Below are positions 21,713-31,536 of a stretch of DNA of 64,000 nucleotides, piece after piece. A program made the position numbers and the translations under genes. The stretch spans positions 31,233,126 to 31,297,125 of the forward strand of contig OX393549.1 of assembly GCA_947650365.1 (NCBI GenBank), read 5' to 3'. The stretch is from Chamaelirium japonicum (Eukaryota; Streptophyta; Magnoliopsida; Liliales; Melanthiaceae). The notes beneath the pieces were generated by a model. That model worked only from the letters and a program-made list of their open reading frames with translations, was not told the DNA's origin and made no database searches. Position 1 is the first letter of the stretch, and the number at the start of each line of letters is the position of its first letter.

Positions 21713-23789
21713 ATGTCTTTCACCTGGTTCTCCGTGATGAAGAAGTTCCCTCAGATGGAGGAGGTCCGGGTGGCTTACGGCATTCCGGATACGATCTCAC
21801 TTTCCTTTGCTACTGGTCCTTTGGACCCATCAGACGGCGACCGTACTGTCGTCACGCTCAGCCAGCTACGCTGCGGCCTGCGGCTTCCCCTTGCAAGCTT
21901 TTCTGGTCGCCTGCTAGAGTACATGAAAGTGTCTCCAGGCCTGATAGCCGGCAACGGCTGGAGGATTCTTCGTTGCATGGAAGCGATAGAAGAACGGGCG
22001 GAGCAGCAGCTCTGCGTCGTGTACCTCCTGAAGAAATATTTCATTAAGGACTACAAGATGACGCCAGGCAGCGTCTTTTCCTATTTCAGCCTGCAAGCAC
22101 GCGCGGGCAGTCGCCCTCCCATCGAGGGCTTAGCTGACTCGGTAAGGGGTTGGAGGGAGTGCCCATCATGGTCGGAGGACCCTGGAGGGGTCGCTTCAAA
22201 ATCCATGGATCCGTCTCCCTCCTCGCTGCGACCATCGAGGAATTCTACCCGTCTAGGCAGCTTCAGTGCCCTGGGGCTGTTGAGGAGGACTTGGACCAAC
22301 TTATTAGGAGGGTGACGAACAACGACGACGACTGGCGACAGCTGTTTCCGAAGCTACCGGTCGTCAGATCTTACAGTACCACTCCAAAGAAGGGCAAACA
22401 GCCTGCGGCAACGGGTAGGGAAGAAGAGCCCTCTGCTTGCTCTTCTGAGATTCCTGACAGGTACGTTAGCTCCGTCAGACGCTTCAACCCAAACACTGCC
22501 GCCTCTAAACTTTGCGTGGTCTTCAGGCGTCGCGCTAAGTCGACTGCAGCTGTTGGCGGTTGCAGGCAACTAGCTGCACGCAAAGTAGCTGCAGCCGCAG
22601 GGAAGGCAAAGAGACGCATCCTTCTAAATGAGTCCTCTAGCGACGACGATGAAGGCCGATCTCCTCTCGCTCCCGCTATGCGGTGCTATTTGCGATGATC
22701 TTCGTTCCCTTTCCGACGACTGGTCAGAAGACGTGCCGTCGATGGGTAGACATTACGTAGACATAGAAGACTCCGAGAGGTCTTCCAGTTACAATCTTTC
22801 TCCCTCTCTTGGTCGGGGCAAGCAACCCATGCCGTTTGGATCTGCGGGGTCACGCGGGCGCGCTTCACCCCGCGATCCCCCTGCTGCCCCTACCGTTGTA
22901 CCACCTGCTGCGCCCCCTGCTGCACCATCTGTTCCACTATTCGCACGTGAGGATGTTCGATGCTTCATGGCTTCACCTTCCTCCTCTGCTTCAGGGGGCA
23001 TCGCCGTGCCGCCTACCAGTTCTCCCCCTGGAGTTACCGAAGCTACCTCTCACCGTCGCTCCCTTGGGCTCTCTGCTTGTCAGGTGGAGGAAGAGGATAT
23101 TGGGGTGGACAGTTCCAGCTGGCGGAGCCAGCTCGACGACCTTCATGAGGTAAGTCTTCGAGTCGTTGTAGGCTTGATTGCTGCAGTAGTTTCCACTCCT
23201 GACTCTTTGGTTTATCTTCTTCCACTTTTGTCAGAAGAGTGATCGCGTGGCTACGATTGCCGGCAATGTCGCCGAGAGGGGCGCTCGAAGGATGGCGCAA
23301 CTCGAGGCCTCCCTGCAGACTGCTTGGCAGGACTTGAGGGAGACCCGTACTCAGTTAGCGGAGACCCGCACTCAGTTAGCAGAGGCACGTCGTGTCCATG
23401 CTGAGGAATTAGCTGCAGTCCAGGCTCAGCTCGAAGTCGCGCAAGCGAACGCTTCTGACCCCTTCGAGTTGCAAGAGGCACTGGATACCGCTCAGGCAGA
23501 AATCGACGGGCTGTGGGATCAATTCAGGCACCAGGCCTCCGTGATCAAACACGAGCGAACAGATACCGAGGCCGCCAAGGCAGCTTACGAAGCCGAAATT
23601 GCCGTGTTGAAGTCCTCCATCGACCAGGCCGAAGCAACACATAAGGCTGAGCTTGCCCAGCAGCATGCAAACTTCTCCATAGAGTGCAAGTCGCTCCTTG
23701 AAGAACAGGCGGTGGGGTGGCGTAAGAAGGTTGCGAAGCTGCGTAGCAAGCTCCCGCCAGGGCCGTGGAAAGCTGGGGGGGACGACTGA
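21713..23789 (+). CDS. Antisense additional ORF of element B (putative gypsy-type transposon domain plus coiled coil)
   Basis: The plus strand, opposite to B's gag-pol, has a long coding region. The first part (from the ATG at 21713, opening MSFTWFSVMKKFPQ) contains the RCGLRLPLASFSGRLLEYM and GNGWRIL patterns of the plant 'putative gypsy type transposon' (transposase_28-like) domain. The middle is Ser/Pro/Ala-rich with an acidic serine stretch. The last part (23247-23789) is a Gln/Glu/Ala-rich heptad region that should form a long coiled coil. An intron fits at 23150-23234: GAG|GTAAGT to TTTGTCAG|AAG, phase 0, exactly joining the two frames. Two other frame changes, near 22160 and 22650-22690, look like indels. 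AATAAA follows at 23821. The function is unknown. Confidence 0.72.
23150..23234 (+). other. Intron in the antisense ORF
   Basis: This 85-bp stretch has GTAAGT at its 5' end and a pyrimidine-rich TTCCACTTTTGTCAG at its 3' end. Removing it joins the frame ending at codon 23147-23149 to the frame starting at 23235 in phase 0. Confidence 0.65.
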
Positions 23790-23820
23790 CCACTCCCGCT
23801 TATGTCTTCTTTTGTGATGT

Positions 23821-23826
23821 AATAAA
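23821..23826 (+). terminator. Polyadenylation signal of the antisense unit
   Basis: AATAAA lies 32 bp after the stop codon at 23787-23789 on the plus strand. Confidence 0.45.
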
Positions 23827-24080
23827 ACAGCACGCTCGTTTGTATTGGGACCTTTTAATTCGATTAATCTGAATGCTATGATTGTTGTCTTTCTCTTGTC
23901 GATTTTGCATCTTAAGTACACGCCGACGACATGTCATTGAAATTTGGCTCTCATATTTTGATTACACGTCGACGACGCGCATAACTGCATGTCGATGACA
24001 TGCGTAACTACACGTCGATGACGTGCGACCAAAATCTGGTCCTTGTATTAGCGGGGGGTGATATACCCTACCTTGCTTGC

Positions 24081-24515
24081 GCTGGTCGATCGGTCGTACC
24101 CCCGAGGGGTCGGTCGACCGATCCTCCCAGGTGTTCACCGGCCGGTCTCGCCCTTCGCAGGGACCTGTCGATCGGTCGGCCAAGTGGTAGAACTCGCTAG
24201 GAGTGTTATGTACCACTTGGTTTAAGTTGGTTGACCGGTTGTACCCCGGTGGGGTCTACCGATCGATCTTTCCAGGTGTTCACCGACCGGTCATGCCCTT
24301 CGCATGTACCTGTCGACCGGTCGGCCAAGTGGTAGAACTCACTATGAGTGTTATGTACCACTTGGTTTATGTTGGTTGACCGGTCGTACCCCGGTGGGGT
24401 CTGTCAACCGATCTTCCCAGGTGTTCTCCGGCCGGTCATGCCCTTCGCAGGGACCTGTCGACCGGTCGGCCAAGTGGTAGAACTCGCTCGGAGTGTTATG
24501 TACCACTTGGTTTAA
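24081..24515. repeat. Three tandem copies of a 145-bp unit in element B
   Basis: CAAGTGGTAGAACTC occurs at 24181, 24326 and 24471, exactly 145 bp apart. Each unit contains TCGACCGGTCGG-like blocks. Each also has an inverted pair, CCAAGTGGTA and TACCACTTGG, able to form a small hairpin. The array lies between the integrase end and the antisense ORF, facing both 3' ends. Confidence 0.9.
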
Positions 24516-24620
24516 ATTGCACTAGTTAACAGTTATACTCATGCACAACCACGTTTACTGGGCAACCACATCTTTATTGAGTAGATCCGAAATTACAAAA
24601 CGATTACAAGCATCTCCCAT

Positions 24621-25118
24621 TTAGCTACCCTGGTAGAACTTCCGCAGATTGGTGGTATTCCATGGCCTTGCTAGTGCATCACCGTCTTGAGTCTTCAAGC
24701 GGTAGGCTCCATTCTTTCCCATACCATCGATGATGTATGGTCCTTCCCAGGTAGCTCCCAGCTTGCCACTTCCCAGCTCCTTGGTATTATCGAAGACTTT
24801 CCGCATGACCAAGTCCCCTTGTTTGAATACCCGCCTTCTAACTTTGCGGTCATATACCCTCTTGATGGCCTGATGATAATTGGCTAGGCGTGCTCTCGCT
24901 CTTTCCCTCTTCTCTTCTAGCAGGTCTAGGCCATCCAACAGGAGTTCGTCGTTCCGCTCTGGGTCGGCAGCTACGACTGTTCGCTGTGTTGGGACCAGGG
25001 TTTCAGTTGGCAAGACTGCTTCGGAGCCATAGGTAAGGCTGAACGGGGACTCTCCCGTCGATCGCTTCGGCGTCGTCCGGTAGGCCCATAGAACTCCGGG
25101 TAAAGTTTCTTCCCACAA
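24621..25118 (-). CDS. Integrase C-terminal part of element B
   Basis: The 165-aa frame begins within the integrase core and continues to its C-terminus: WEETLPGVLWAYRTTPKRST and PFSLTYGSEAVLPTE are standard motifs after the third catalytic residue. The terminal part has a GDLVMRK...GKLGATWEGPY segment, the DNA-binding SH3-like end. It stops at YQGS. It is separated by frameshifts from the main pol frame (25145-27238). Confidence 0.85.
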   Translation of the reverse strand: MWEETLPGVLWAYRTTPKRSTGESPFSLTYGSEAVLPTETLVPTQRTVVAADPERNDELLLDGLDLLEEKRERARARLANYHQAIKRVYDRKVRRRVFKQGDLVMRKVFDNTKELGSGKLGATWEGPYIIDGMGKNGAYRLKTQDGDALARPWNTTNLRKFYQGS

Positions 25119-25144
25119 ACCCTTCTTCTGCTCCAGTTTCTTCT

Positions 25145-27238
25145 TCAGTATGTCCAGAATGGCGCGGTTCGTCGACTCTGCTTGCCCGTTGCTCTGAGGG
25201 TACCGCGGTGTAGAGAAGAATAGCTTGATGTTGTTGCTGGCGCAGAACTTCTTGATTGACTCCGCATCGAATTGTCACCGTTGTCTGCAACAAAAGCCCG
25301 CGACAGTCCGAATCGATAGATGATGTTGCTCCATAGGAACTTTCCTACTTGAACTTCCCCGATCTTCAGCAACGGGATTGCCTCCACCCACTTGGTGAAG
25401 TAGTCGGTGGCGACGAGGAGAAACTTTTTCCGGTTGGGCGACGTCGGGAAGGGGCCCAAAATATCCAACCCCCACTGTTGGAAGGGCCAAGGGCTGGATA
25501 CTGGGTGCAGCTCTTCTGCTGGTTGATGTATGGAGGGAGCATGCTTTTGACATTGCAAGCACCTTTTCACATATCCCCCCGCATCTGCTTCCATAGTGGG
25601 CCAGTAGTAGCCCTGCAGCTTTATCTTCCGTGCCAGGGCTCTTCCTCCGGAATGGTTCCCACATCCTCCTTCATGTATCTCGCTCATGATTTCTACTGCT
25701 TGTTCTTTCGTGAGGCACTTGAGGTACGGTCCACCAAATGAGCGCTTATACAGCTCATCGTCGATGAGGGTGTATCTTGGAGCGTGCGCTTTGGTTCTTC
25801 GGGCATCATCGACGTCCTTCGGTAGTATCCCATCAAGTAGGTACTTCTTCATGTTGCTTACCCAATCAGCTCCGACCGCAATAGTATGGGCCGCCTCAAT
25901 GGCTTGTGTCCTCCTCGTCAGGCAACTATCTTCTATGGGGTCGAATGTTCGGGGGTCAGCTTGCACCTCGATAAAGACCCTTTTCTCTCTGTCTTCTCCG
26001 AGTACCGATACTAGATTAGCAAGGGCATCCGCCTGCTTATTTTCCATTCTGGGGAACTGGTGAAAGCTTATATCTTCGAACTTGGCGATCAACTCCCGGG
26101 CTAGCTTCAGGTAAGAATGCATTCTTGCGTCGCGGGCTTCATACCAACCGGTAATCTGATTGATTACCAGTTGGGAGTCGCCATAGACCTGTAGGATGGT
26201 CAGCCCCAGCGCTGTCGCCATCTCCAGTCCTGTCAGCATCGCCTCGTACTCCGCTTTGCTGTTCGTCGTCAGGAAAAGTAGCCACACTGATTTTTCGAGC
26301 TTCGTGTGGTCGGGGTTTACTAGGACTACCCCCACACCACTCCCGACTGCGCATGACGAGCCATCCACGAACAACCTCCAGTCTTTTCCTTCGTCCTCCT
26401 GTCCTGCTGCCGCACCGACTCCCACGGGTCGATCGGCAGCCCACGACAGGTCTTCTAATGTCTCTGGCACCGGTGCAGTGTCTTCCACCGGGAAATCACT
26501 GAGGAAGTCTGCAAGTGCTTGGCCCTTGATTGCTTTCCGAGGTACGTATCGAGGGCCAAACTCTTGTAGTTCTGCAGCCCACTTGCTCAGCCGACCTGCC
26601 CAGGTAGAGTTATCCAGTACTTTCTTCAGGGGGTGATCGGTGATGACCTCGATGGGGTGAGCGATGAAGTACGGGCGAAGTCTCCTTGACACGTACACTA
26701 GAGCTAGGGCCACTTGCTCGATCCATGCATACCTTGTTTCTGCTGACGTCATGATGCGGCTGACGTAGTAGACGGGCCTCTCCGTTCCTTCACATTCGCA
26801 CATCAGTACAGCGCTGATTGCTGCCTCCGATACCGAAAGATACACCCCCAGCGTTGCACCTGGCTGGGGGGCTGTCAAGATAGGGGGTCGGCCAAGATAC
26901 ATCTTCAGCTCCTGAAATGCTTCTTCACAGCGTTGGTCCCAGTCGAAAGGTGCAAGCTTACTCAGCCTCTCGAACAGGGGCCGATACCGGTCTGAGGACT
27001 TTGATATGAAGCGGTTGAGGGCGTTGATCCGTTCGGTCAGCTTCTGGACCTCCTTTCGTGACCTGGGCGATGGCATCTCCTCCAGGTCTCGGATCTGCTC
27101 CGGGTTGGCCTCGATCCCCCATCGGGTGACCAAGTAACCCAGAAATTTTCCCGATGTCACGCCGAAGGCGCACTTGGCCGGGTTCAACTTCATGCTGTAA
27201 CTCCATAGGGTTGCGAAGGTTTCCTCCAGGTCTTGCAT
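25145..27238 (-). CDS. RT C-terminus, RNase H and integrase N-terminal/core of element B
   Basis: In order on the minus strand: the RT thumb-like region after the catalytic box (LNPAKCAFGV, LGYLVTRWGIEANPEQI), the RT-RNase H connection (FDWDQRCEEAFQELK), RNase H with LFVDGSS, SKAEYEAM and VYGDSQLVINQ acidic positions, an integrase zinc-binding segment (CGNHSGGRAL...CLQCQKHA), and the integrase core start WGLDILGPFP. It continues to FVADNGD, where the frame is lost just at the second catalytic aspartate region. The frame is otherwise 697 codons without a stop, so B is not very old. Confidence 0.88.
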   Translation of the reverse strand: MQDLEETFATLWSYSMKLNPAKCAFGVTSGKFLGYLVTRWGIEANPEQIRDLEEMPSPRSRKEVQKLTERINALNRFISKSSDRYRPLFERLSKLAPFDWDQRCEEAFQELKMYLGRPPILTAPQPGATLGVYLSVSEAAISAVLMCECEGTERPVYYVSRIMTSAETRYAWIEQVALALVYVSRRLRPYFIAHPIEVITDHPLKKVLDNSTWAGRLSKWAAELQEFGPRYVPRKAIKGQALADFLSDFPVEDTAPVPETLEDLSWAADRPVGVGAAAGQEDEGKDWRLFVDGSSCAVGSGVGVVLVNPDHTKLEKSVWLLFLTTNSKAEYEAMLTGLEMATALGLTILQVYGDSQLVINQITGWYEARDARMHSYLKLARELIAKFEDISFHQFPRMENKQADALANLVSVLGEDREKRVFIEVQADPRTFDPIEDSCLTRRTQAIEAAHTIAVGADWVSNMKKYLLDGILPKDVDDARRTKAHAPRYTLIDDELYKRSFGGPYLKCLTKEQAVEIMSEIHEGGCGNHSGGRALARKIKLQGYYWPTMEADAGGYVKRCLQCQKHAPSIHQPAEELHPVSSPWPFQQWGLDILGPFPTSPNRKKFLLVATDYFTKWVEAIPLLKIGEVQVGKFLWSNIIYRFGLSRAFVADNGDNSMRSQSRSSAPATTSSYSSLHRGTLRATGKQSRRTAPFWTY

Positions 27239-28502
27239 ATGCGCCTCCTCCGTGGCTCTTCACAAGCAAGTCGTCGATGTAGACCTCCATGTTCCTTCCG
27301 ATTTGGTCGACGAACATCTTGTTCACTAGCCTTTGGTACGTCGCCCCCGCGTTCTTCAGCCCGAATGGCATCATCTTGTAGCAGTAGAGCCCTCGACCCG
27401 TGAGGAAGGTCGTGTGCTCCTGGTCCTCTTGATTCATGGGGATCTGGTGATAGCCCGAGTACCCGTCCATGAACGAGAGCCTCTCGTGTCCCGCCGTGGA
27501 ATCCACCAGGGTATCGATGCGCGGTAGCGGGTAGCTGTCCTTTGGGCATGCCTGGTTGAGATCTGTGAAATCGATGGAGACCCGTATGGCTCCGGACTTC
27601 TTGGGGACGGCGACCACGTTAGCGATCCACTTTGGGTACCGAGCCTCTCTGATGATGCCCGCTCGTAGCAGCTTTTCTACCTCCATGTTGACAGCTGCTG
27701 CTTTCTCCGGTGCTAGCGACCGGGGCTTTTGACGTACAGGTGCAGCTCCTTCTCGAATATTGAGGTGGTGACAGGCTACCTCGGGGTGGATGCTTGGCAT
27801 GTCTTCAACTGACCATGCAAACACATCCAGGTTTGCCTTGAGAAATGCCATCATAGCTTCGGCATGATGCTTCGGCAGCAGCGACCCGAGAAAAGTTATC
27901 CTTGGATGACCCGCTTCTCCTGAGTCCACGGGCAGAATTGGCTCGACGGCGGGTGACTCCTCCCATTCCGTGTTCGGGCTCTTCGACTTGTCCGATCCTT
28001 TAGATTCAACCAGTCGGTCGATCTTCTGAGGGTGCGTCATCCTGTTCAGCTCTTTACCTTCAGCTAGCAGGTCAGTCTCCATCGGGTCGTTCGGACCAGT
28101 TAGCTCTTTAAGTTCAGCTAACTGACCGGCCTTCTTCAAGGTCCTCGATGCAGTCAGTTCTTTAGGTTCAACTGAATGGTCGGTCTTCGGTAGGTCCCCC
28201 GATACTGTCAGCTCTTTACGTTCTGCTGACATGTCGGTCTTCAGCAGGTCCCCCGACACTGTCAGCTCTTTAAGTTCAGATGACATGTCGGTCTTCCCAA
28301 GGGCTTGGCTTCCTAGTGCTCCTACGCTCGTTCGGGCGAGGTGCTGAAACATTGGAGCTTCTTGACTCCGCTTCGCAGTCCAGAGGTTGAGGATGCCCAA
28401 CTCAGTGCCGCCTTCACCTGGTTCTCCTCCCTTAATTTGGCATATTGTCTTCAAATGGATGGCGCTGATCTCGCACTTAATTGGCAGCCGAAGACTGGTC
28501 AC
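27239..28502 (-). CDS. Reverse transcriptase N-terminal part of element B
   Basis: The frame (26958-28502; real sense to about 27240) carries the DVFAWS lead-in, IREARYPKWIANVVAVPKK, RVSIDFTDLNQACPKD, the MDGYSGYHQIPM block, FGLKNAGATYQRLVN and the catalytic box YIDDLLVKS. After that box a frameshift moves the sense to the 25145-27238 frame. The N-terminal part (about 27.9-28.4 kb) has several EKELTVSGDL-like repeats of about 21 residues with the core KTDMSxExKELT. It links the protease to RT. Confidence 0.87.
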
Positions 28503-30549
28503 CTCGAATGCTCATCACGCCCTTGTCGGTCCAAAACTTCACTACTTGGTGGGCCGACGAGGGGACCGCATCCAAGTGGTGGAGCCATGGCCTTCCCAGG
28601 ATGATGTTGTACGCCGAGTGGGCTTTAATCACAATGAACCGGGTAAGGTTGGTGAGATACCCTGTTGTGATCGGGAGGGTGATCTCACCAACCACCCTTG
28701 CAGCCTCTCCCGTGAAGCCCGTTATCGTCGATGACGACTCAGTCATCTGCCCGCGATCTAGCTGCATGGCGTCGAAGGCGCTGAGGAAGAGCACATCTAC
28801 CGAACTTCCGGCGTCGACCAGAATTCTCTTCACCAGGTAATTGGCTATCTGCAGCCGTATGACCAGGGGATGGTTGTGAGGCCTCTCTATTCCGACCAGA
28901 TCAGCCGCCGAAAACTGTACTGTAGCTTCCACTCTTGGCTCGGGACGGATGACAGGGTCGAGCACCACATGGTGGACTTGCCTTGCTTGTTCAATACACC
29001 GCACCTGTCGGTCGACGGTATTTGACGACGGTACAGGGCCATGGTACCCGTAGACGGCGTCTACCTCTCGGAGCTGGCGTCTTTCTAGCGGAGGACCCGA
29101 TAAGCGTTGTGCCGTCGCTCCTCGCTGGACTTCCCCTACAGCCTTTGTCTCCTTACGTTGAGGGATGTCAATGAAGCAGCCAAGGTGGCCGGCCTCAATG
29201 AGATCCTTAATATGATGCTTGAGCGCCCGGCACTGCAGGGTAGTGTGACCTTGGCCTTGATGGTACTCGCAGTACCTTGATGCATCTCTGGCTCCCCTCT
29301 CTCCGGGTTCAAGCGGTTGCGCCCACTTGAAGTACGGTTCATCTTTGATGGCTTTCAGGATCTGGTCTATGGGGGCGTTCAGTACTGTGAACTCCCTGTT
29401 CCACTGTGGCTTCGCTGGCCTGTCTTGCCTCTGCCACTTCGCGTCGTGCCGCGTCGCCTCGCTCCGTTGCTTATTGGCGTTCTTCACGGCAGATGGCTTG
29501 GCGTAGCCTTGGTGCGGGACCCTGGTTTCCACCGCCTTCCTCTTGCGGTCCGCGTCTTCGATCTTGATGTACTTCTCAACGCGTCGCGACAGCTCGTCGA
29601 TCGTCTCCGGGGTTCGCTTGATGAGCGACGCGTTGACGAGCTGGGTAGGCTGAATGGCGTTCTTGAAGGCCGCGATCACCATGCGATCCTGCCTGTCTGC
29701 ATCCGCCAAGCTCAGGTACTCGGACCTGAACCTATGGTAGAACTGTCGGAGCGTCTCCTTCTGGGTCATACTCATCCCAAAGAGTGACTCTAGAGTCTTC
29801 AGCTCCCGGCGATTGCAGCGGTACTGGTCCATGAACTGCGTGCTCAGCTCCGAGAATGAGGAGATAGACGAGGGCTTGAGCTTGTGGAACCATTCGAGGG
29901 GCGTTCCCGACAAGCTGTTGGCGAAGGTCCGGCAGAGGATATGATCATCCTCGTGCGGGACCAGAGCATCCCGGAAAGCCAGTACATGCTCCACCGGGTC
30001 TTTCGATCCGTCAAACTTGGGAAGGCATGGAGGATTCCATCCGCGAGGGAATGGCTCCCGGAGTAGCTTCTCGACAAGCAGCGACCGTGCGGCTCCTCGG
30101 ATGGCGACTTCCTCCAGTCGGTCAGGAGCTCGAACCCCCGGTCGGTCCCGCTGGATTCCTTCTTGCTCCCCGAGTCGCTCCGACGCATGTACCCGAATAC
30201 GCTCATGAATACTCCTCCGATCAGTAGCATGGGCCGGCTGTCGACTGGCTGGCGTCATCCGAGTGTGATGACTGTCACTCGGTTGACGATGATGCTCGCC
30301 ATCTCGCTTCGGGCGATGCACTTGTGCCAAGTCCGTCTTGGAGTGATGTTTGGAGGCAGGCGGCTGTCGCGGGTGCGCCCCGAGCCGGGACCAGACATCC
30401 GAGCGTGCCGACGCCGCTCGAGCGTGCTTGTTTCTTTCTACAGGTTCCGGACTACTCGAGTCCCTCCAGTCAGGATTCGCACTTTGGACCTCCACCGAGC
30501 GATTAACCCTGACCTCCACCTGAGGCAGTGGTTGCGGCTGCACTTGCAC
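28477..30549 (-). CDS. gag and protease of element B
   Basis: The 690-aa frame contains a retrotransposon gag capsid domain (FRDALVPHEDD...FHKLKPSSISSFSEL, then QRFRSEY-like), a zinc-finger-like segment CEYHQGQGHTTLQCRALK typical of Tat-like gag, and a C-terminal protease. The protease has the active-site motif ILVDAGSSVDVLF and the ILGRPWLH motif. The frame ends shortly after the protease; RT continues in the overlapping frame that ends at 28502. The start codon lies upstream in another frame (30577-30939). Confidence 0.87.
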   Translation of the reverse strand: MQVQPQPLPQVEVRVNRSVEVQSANPDWRDSSSPEPVERNKHARAASARSDVWSRLGAHPRQPPASKHHSKTDLAQVHRPKRDGEHHRQPSDSHHTRMTPASRQPAHATDRRSIHERIRVHASERLGEQEGIQRDRPGVRAPDRLEEVAIRGAARSLLVEKLLREPFPRGWNPPCLPKFDGSKDPVEHVLAFRDALVPHEDDHILCRTFANSLSGTPLEWFHKLKPSSISSFSELSTQFMDQYRCNRRELKTLESLFGMSMTQKETLRQFYHRFRSEYLSLADADRQDRMVIAAFKNAIQPTQLVNASLIKRTPETIDELSRRVEKYIKIEDADRKRKAVETRVPHQGYAKPSAVKNANKQRSEATRHDAKWQRQDRPAKPQWNREFTVLNAPIDQILKAIKDEPYFKWAQPLEPGERGARDASRYCEYHQGQGHTTLQCRALKHHIKDLIEAGHLGCFIDIPQRKETKAVGEVQRGATAQRLSGPPLERRQLREVDAVYGYHGPVPSSNTVDRQVRCIEQARQVHHVVLDPVIRPEPRVEATVQFSAADLVGIERPHNHPLVIRLQIANYLVKRILVDAGSSVDVLFLSAFDAMQLDRGQMTESSSTITGFTGEAARVVGEITLPITTGYLTNLTRFIVIKAHSAYNIILGRPWLHHLDAVPSSAHQVVKFWTDKGVMSIRGDQSSAAN

Positions 30550-30576
30550 TGGTGGGGTGGCTTGTGTAGGAAGGCT

Positions 30577-30939
30577 CTATCCCGCTTGGGCCAACATGCC
30601 CTGGTTGAGTAGACCACCCGTCGGTGCGGCCCGCACGAAGTCGCACAACTCCTCGTAGTTGCGTTGCATTGTTTGGAGCTGGGCGGTAAGAGCTTGCTGG
30701 GTCATCATCATAGTGGCCAGGAAAGCTTCTGATAGACCCCCTATTAGAGGAGCCAGGGTTGCTACCGGAGCTTGACTGAACTCTCCGACCCCCAGTACAG
30801 GATTCGCCAACGGGACTACACGCTCCGTGTCCGTTGGTTGTTGAACGAGACGCCCAACATCATTGGCATCTCTAAGTGGCGTAGCTTCGGATGGGAGCTG
30901 CGACGTCGAGCGGGTATGATACGGTCCACCGGCCATCAT
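30577..30939 (-). CDS. N-terminal gag segment of element B
   Basis: The 120-aa frame starts MMAGGPYHTRS, near the PBS side, with no recognised domain. A frameshift or stop separates it from the main gag frame (28477-30549). The next upstream landmark is the PBS about 100 bp away. Confidence 0.6.
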   Translation of the reverse strand: MMAGGPYHTRSTSQLPSEATPLRDANDVGRLVQQPTDTERVVPLANPVLGVGEFSQAPVATLAPLIGGLSEAFLATMMMTQQALTAQLQTMQRNYEELCDFVRAAPTGGLLNQGMLAQAG

Positions 30940-31042
30940 TCTTCAACCGTGTGGTCGTGGATTGCTGGTTGCAGGTAGCCTCGGACTGGTCGACACCCAC
31001 GGGTCAACAGTCGAAAGCTCTAATAGGAAGTCTCGAAGACTA

Positions 31043-31059
31043 TCCCACAGACGGCGCCA
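31043..31059 (-). other. Primer-binding site of element B
   Basis: The minus strand reads TGGCGCCGTCTGTGGGA four bases after the 5' LTR. This is the common PBS form of plant Tat-like gypsy elements. Confidence 0.8.
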
Positions 31060-31536
31060 TGATTGTGGGGGTTTTTAGTCGAACCGGGCAGTTCGGGTGG
31101 CAAGCACAATCCAACGAGCCAAATGAAGAGAAAAGACAGCGGTTACGTGGAAAAACCCCTTCGCAACGTCGAAGGGGAAAAAACCACGGGTAGGGCGAGA
31201 ATGCACTAAAACAATCATTTCGGGTACAATCTCTCACCTTAACCCCAATTACAAACCCCGAGGACCGGTCTCCCAAACTACCGACCTCTGCAGTTTCACT
31301 CAAACTACCGACCGCTGCAGGCAGCGTCTGACTACCGATCACTGCTGACAGTATCTGGCTACCAATCGCTGCAGACAGTATCAGGCTACCTACCGGCCTC
31401 CACAGACAGTCTCTGGCTACCGACCGATCGACCTCCGCAGCTCCGTAAATTTCGGGACGAAACGGGCAGCGTTTCCTCCCGAATTCTTCCTCCTTTTGCC
31501 GAAGGGGTAGGTCCCCTTTTATAGTGTGGGGTGATG

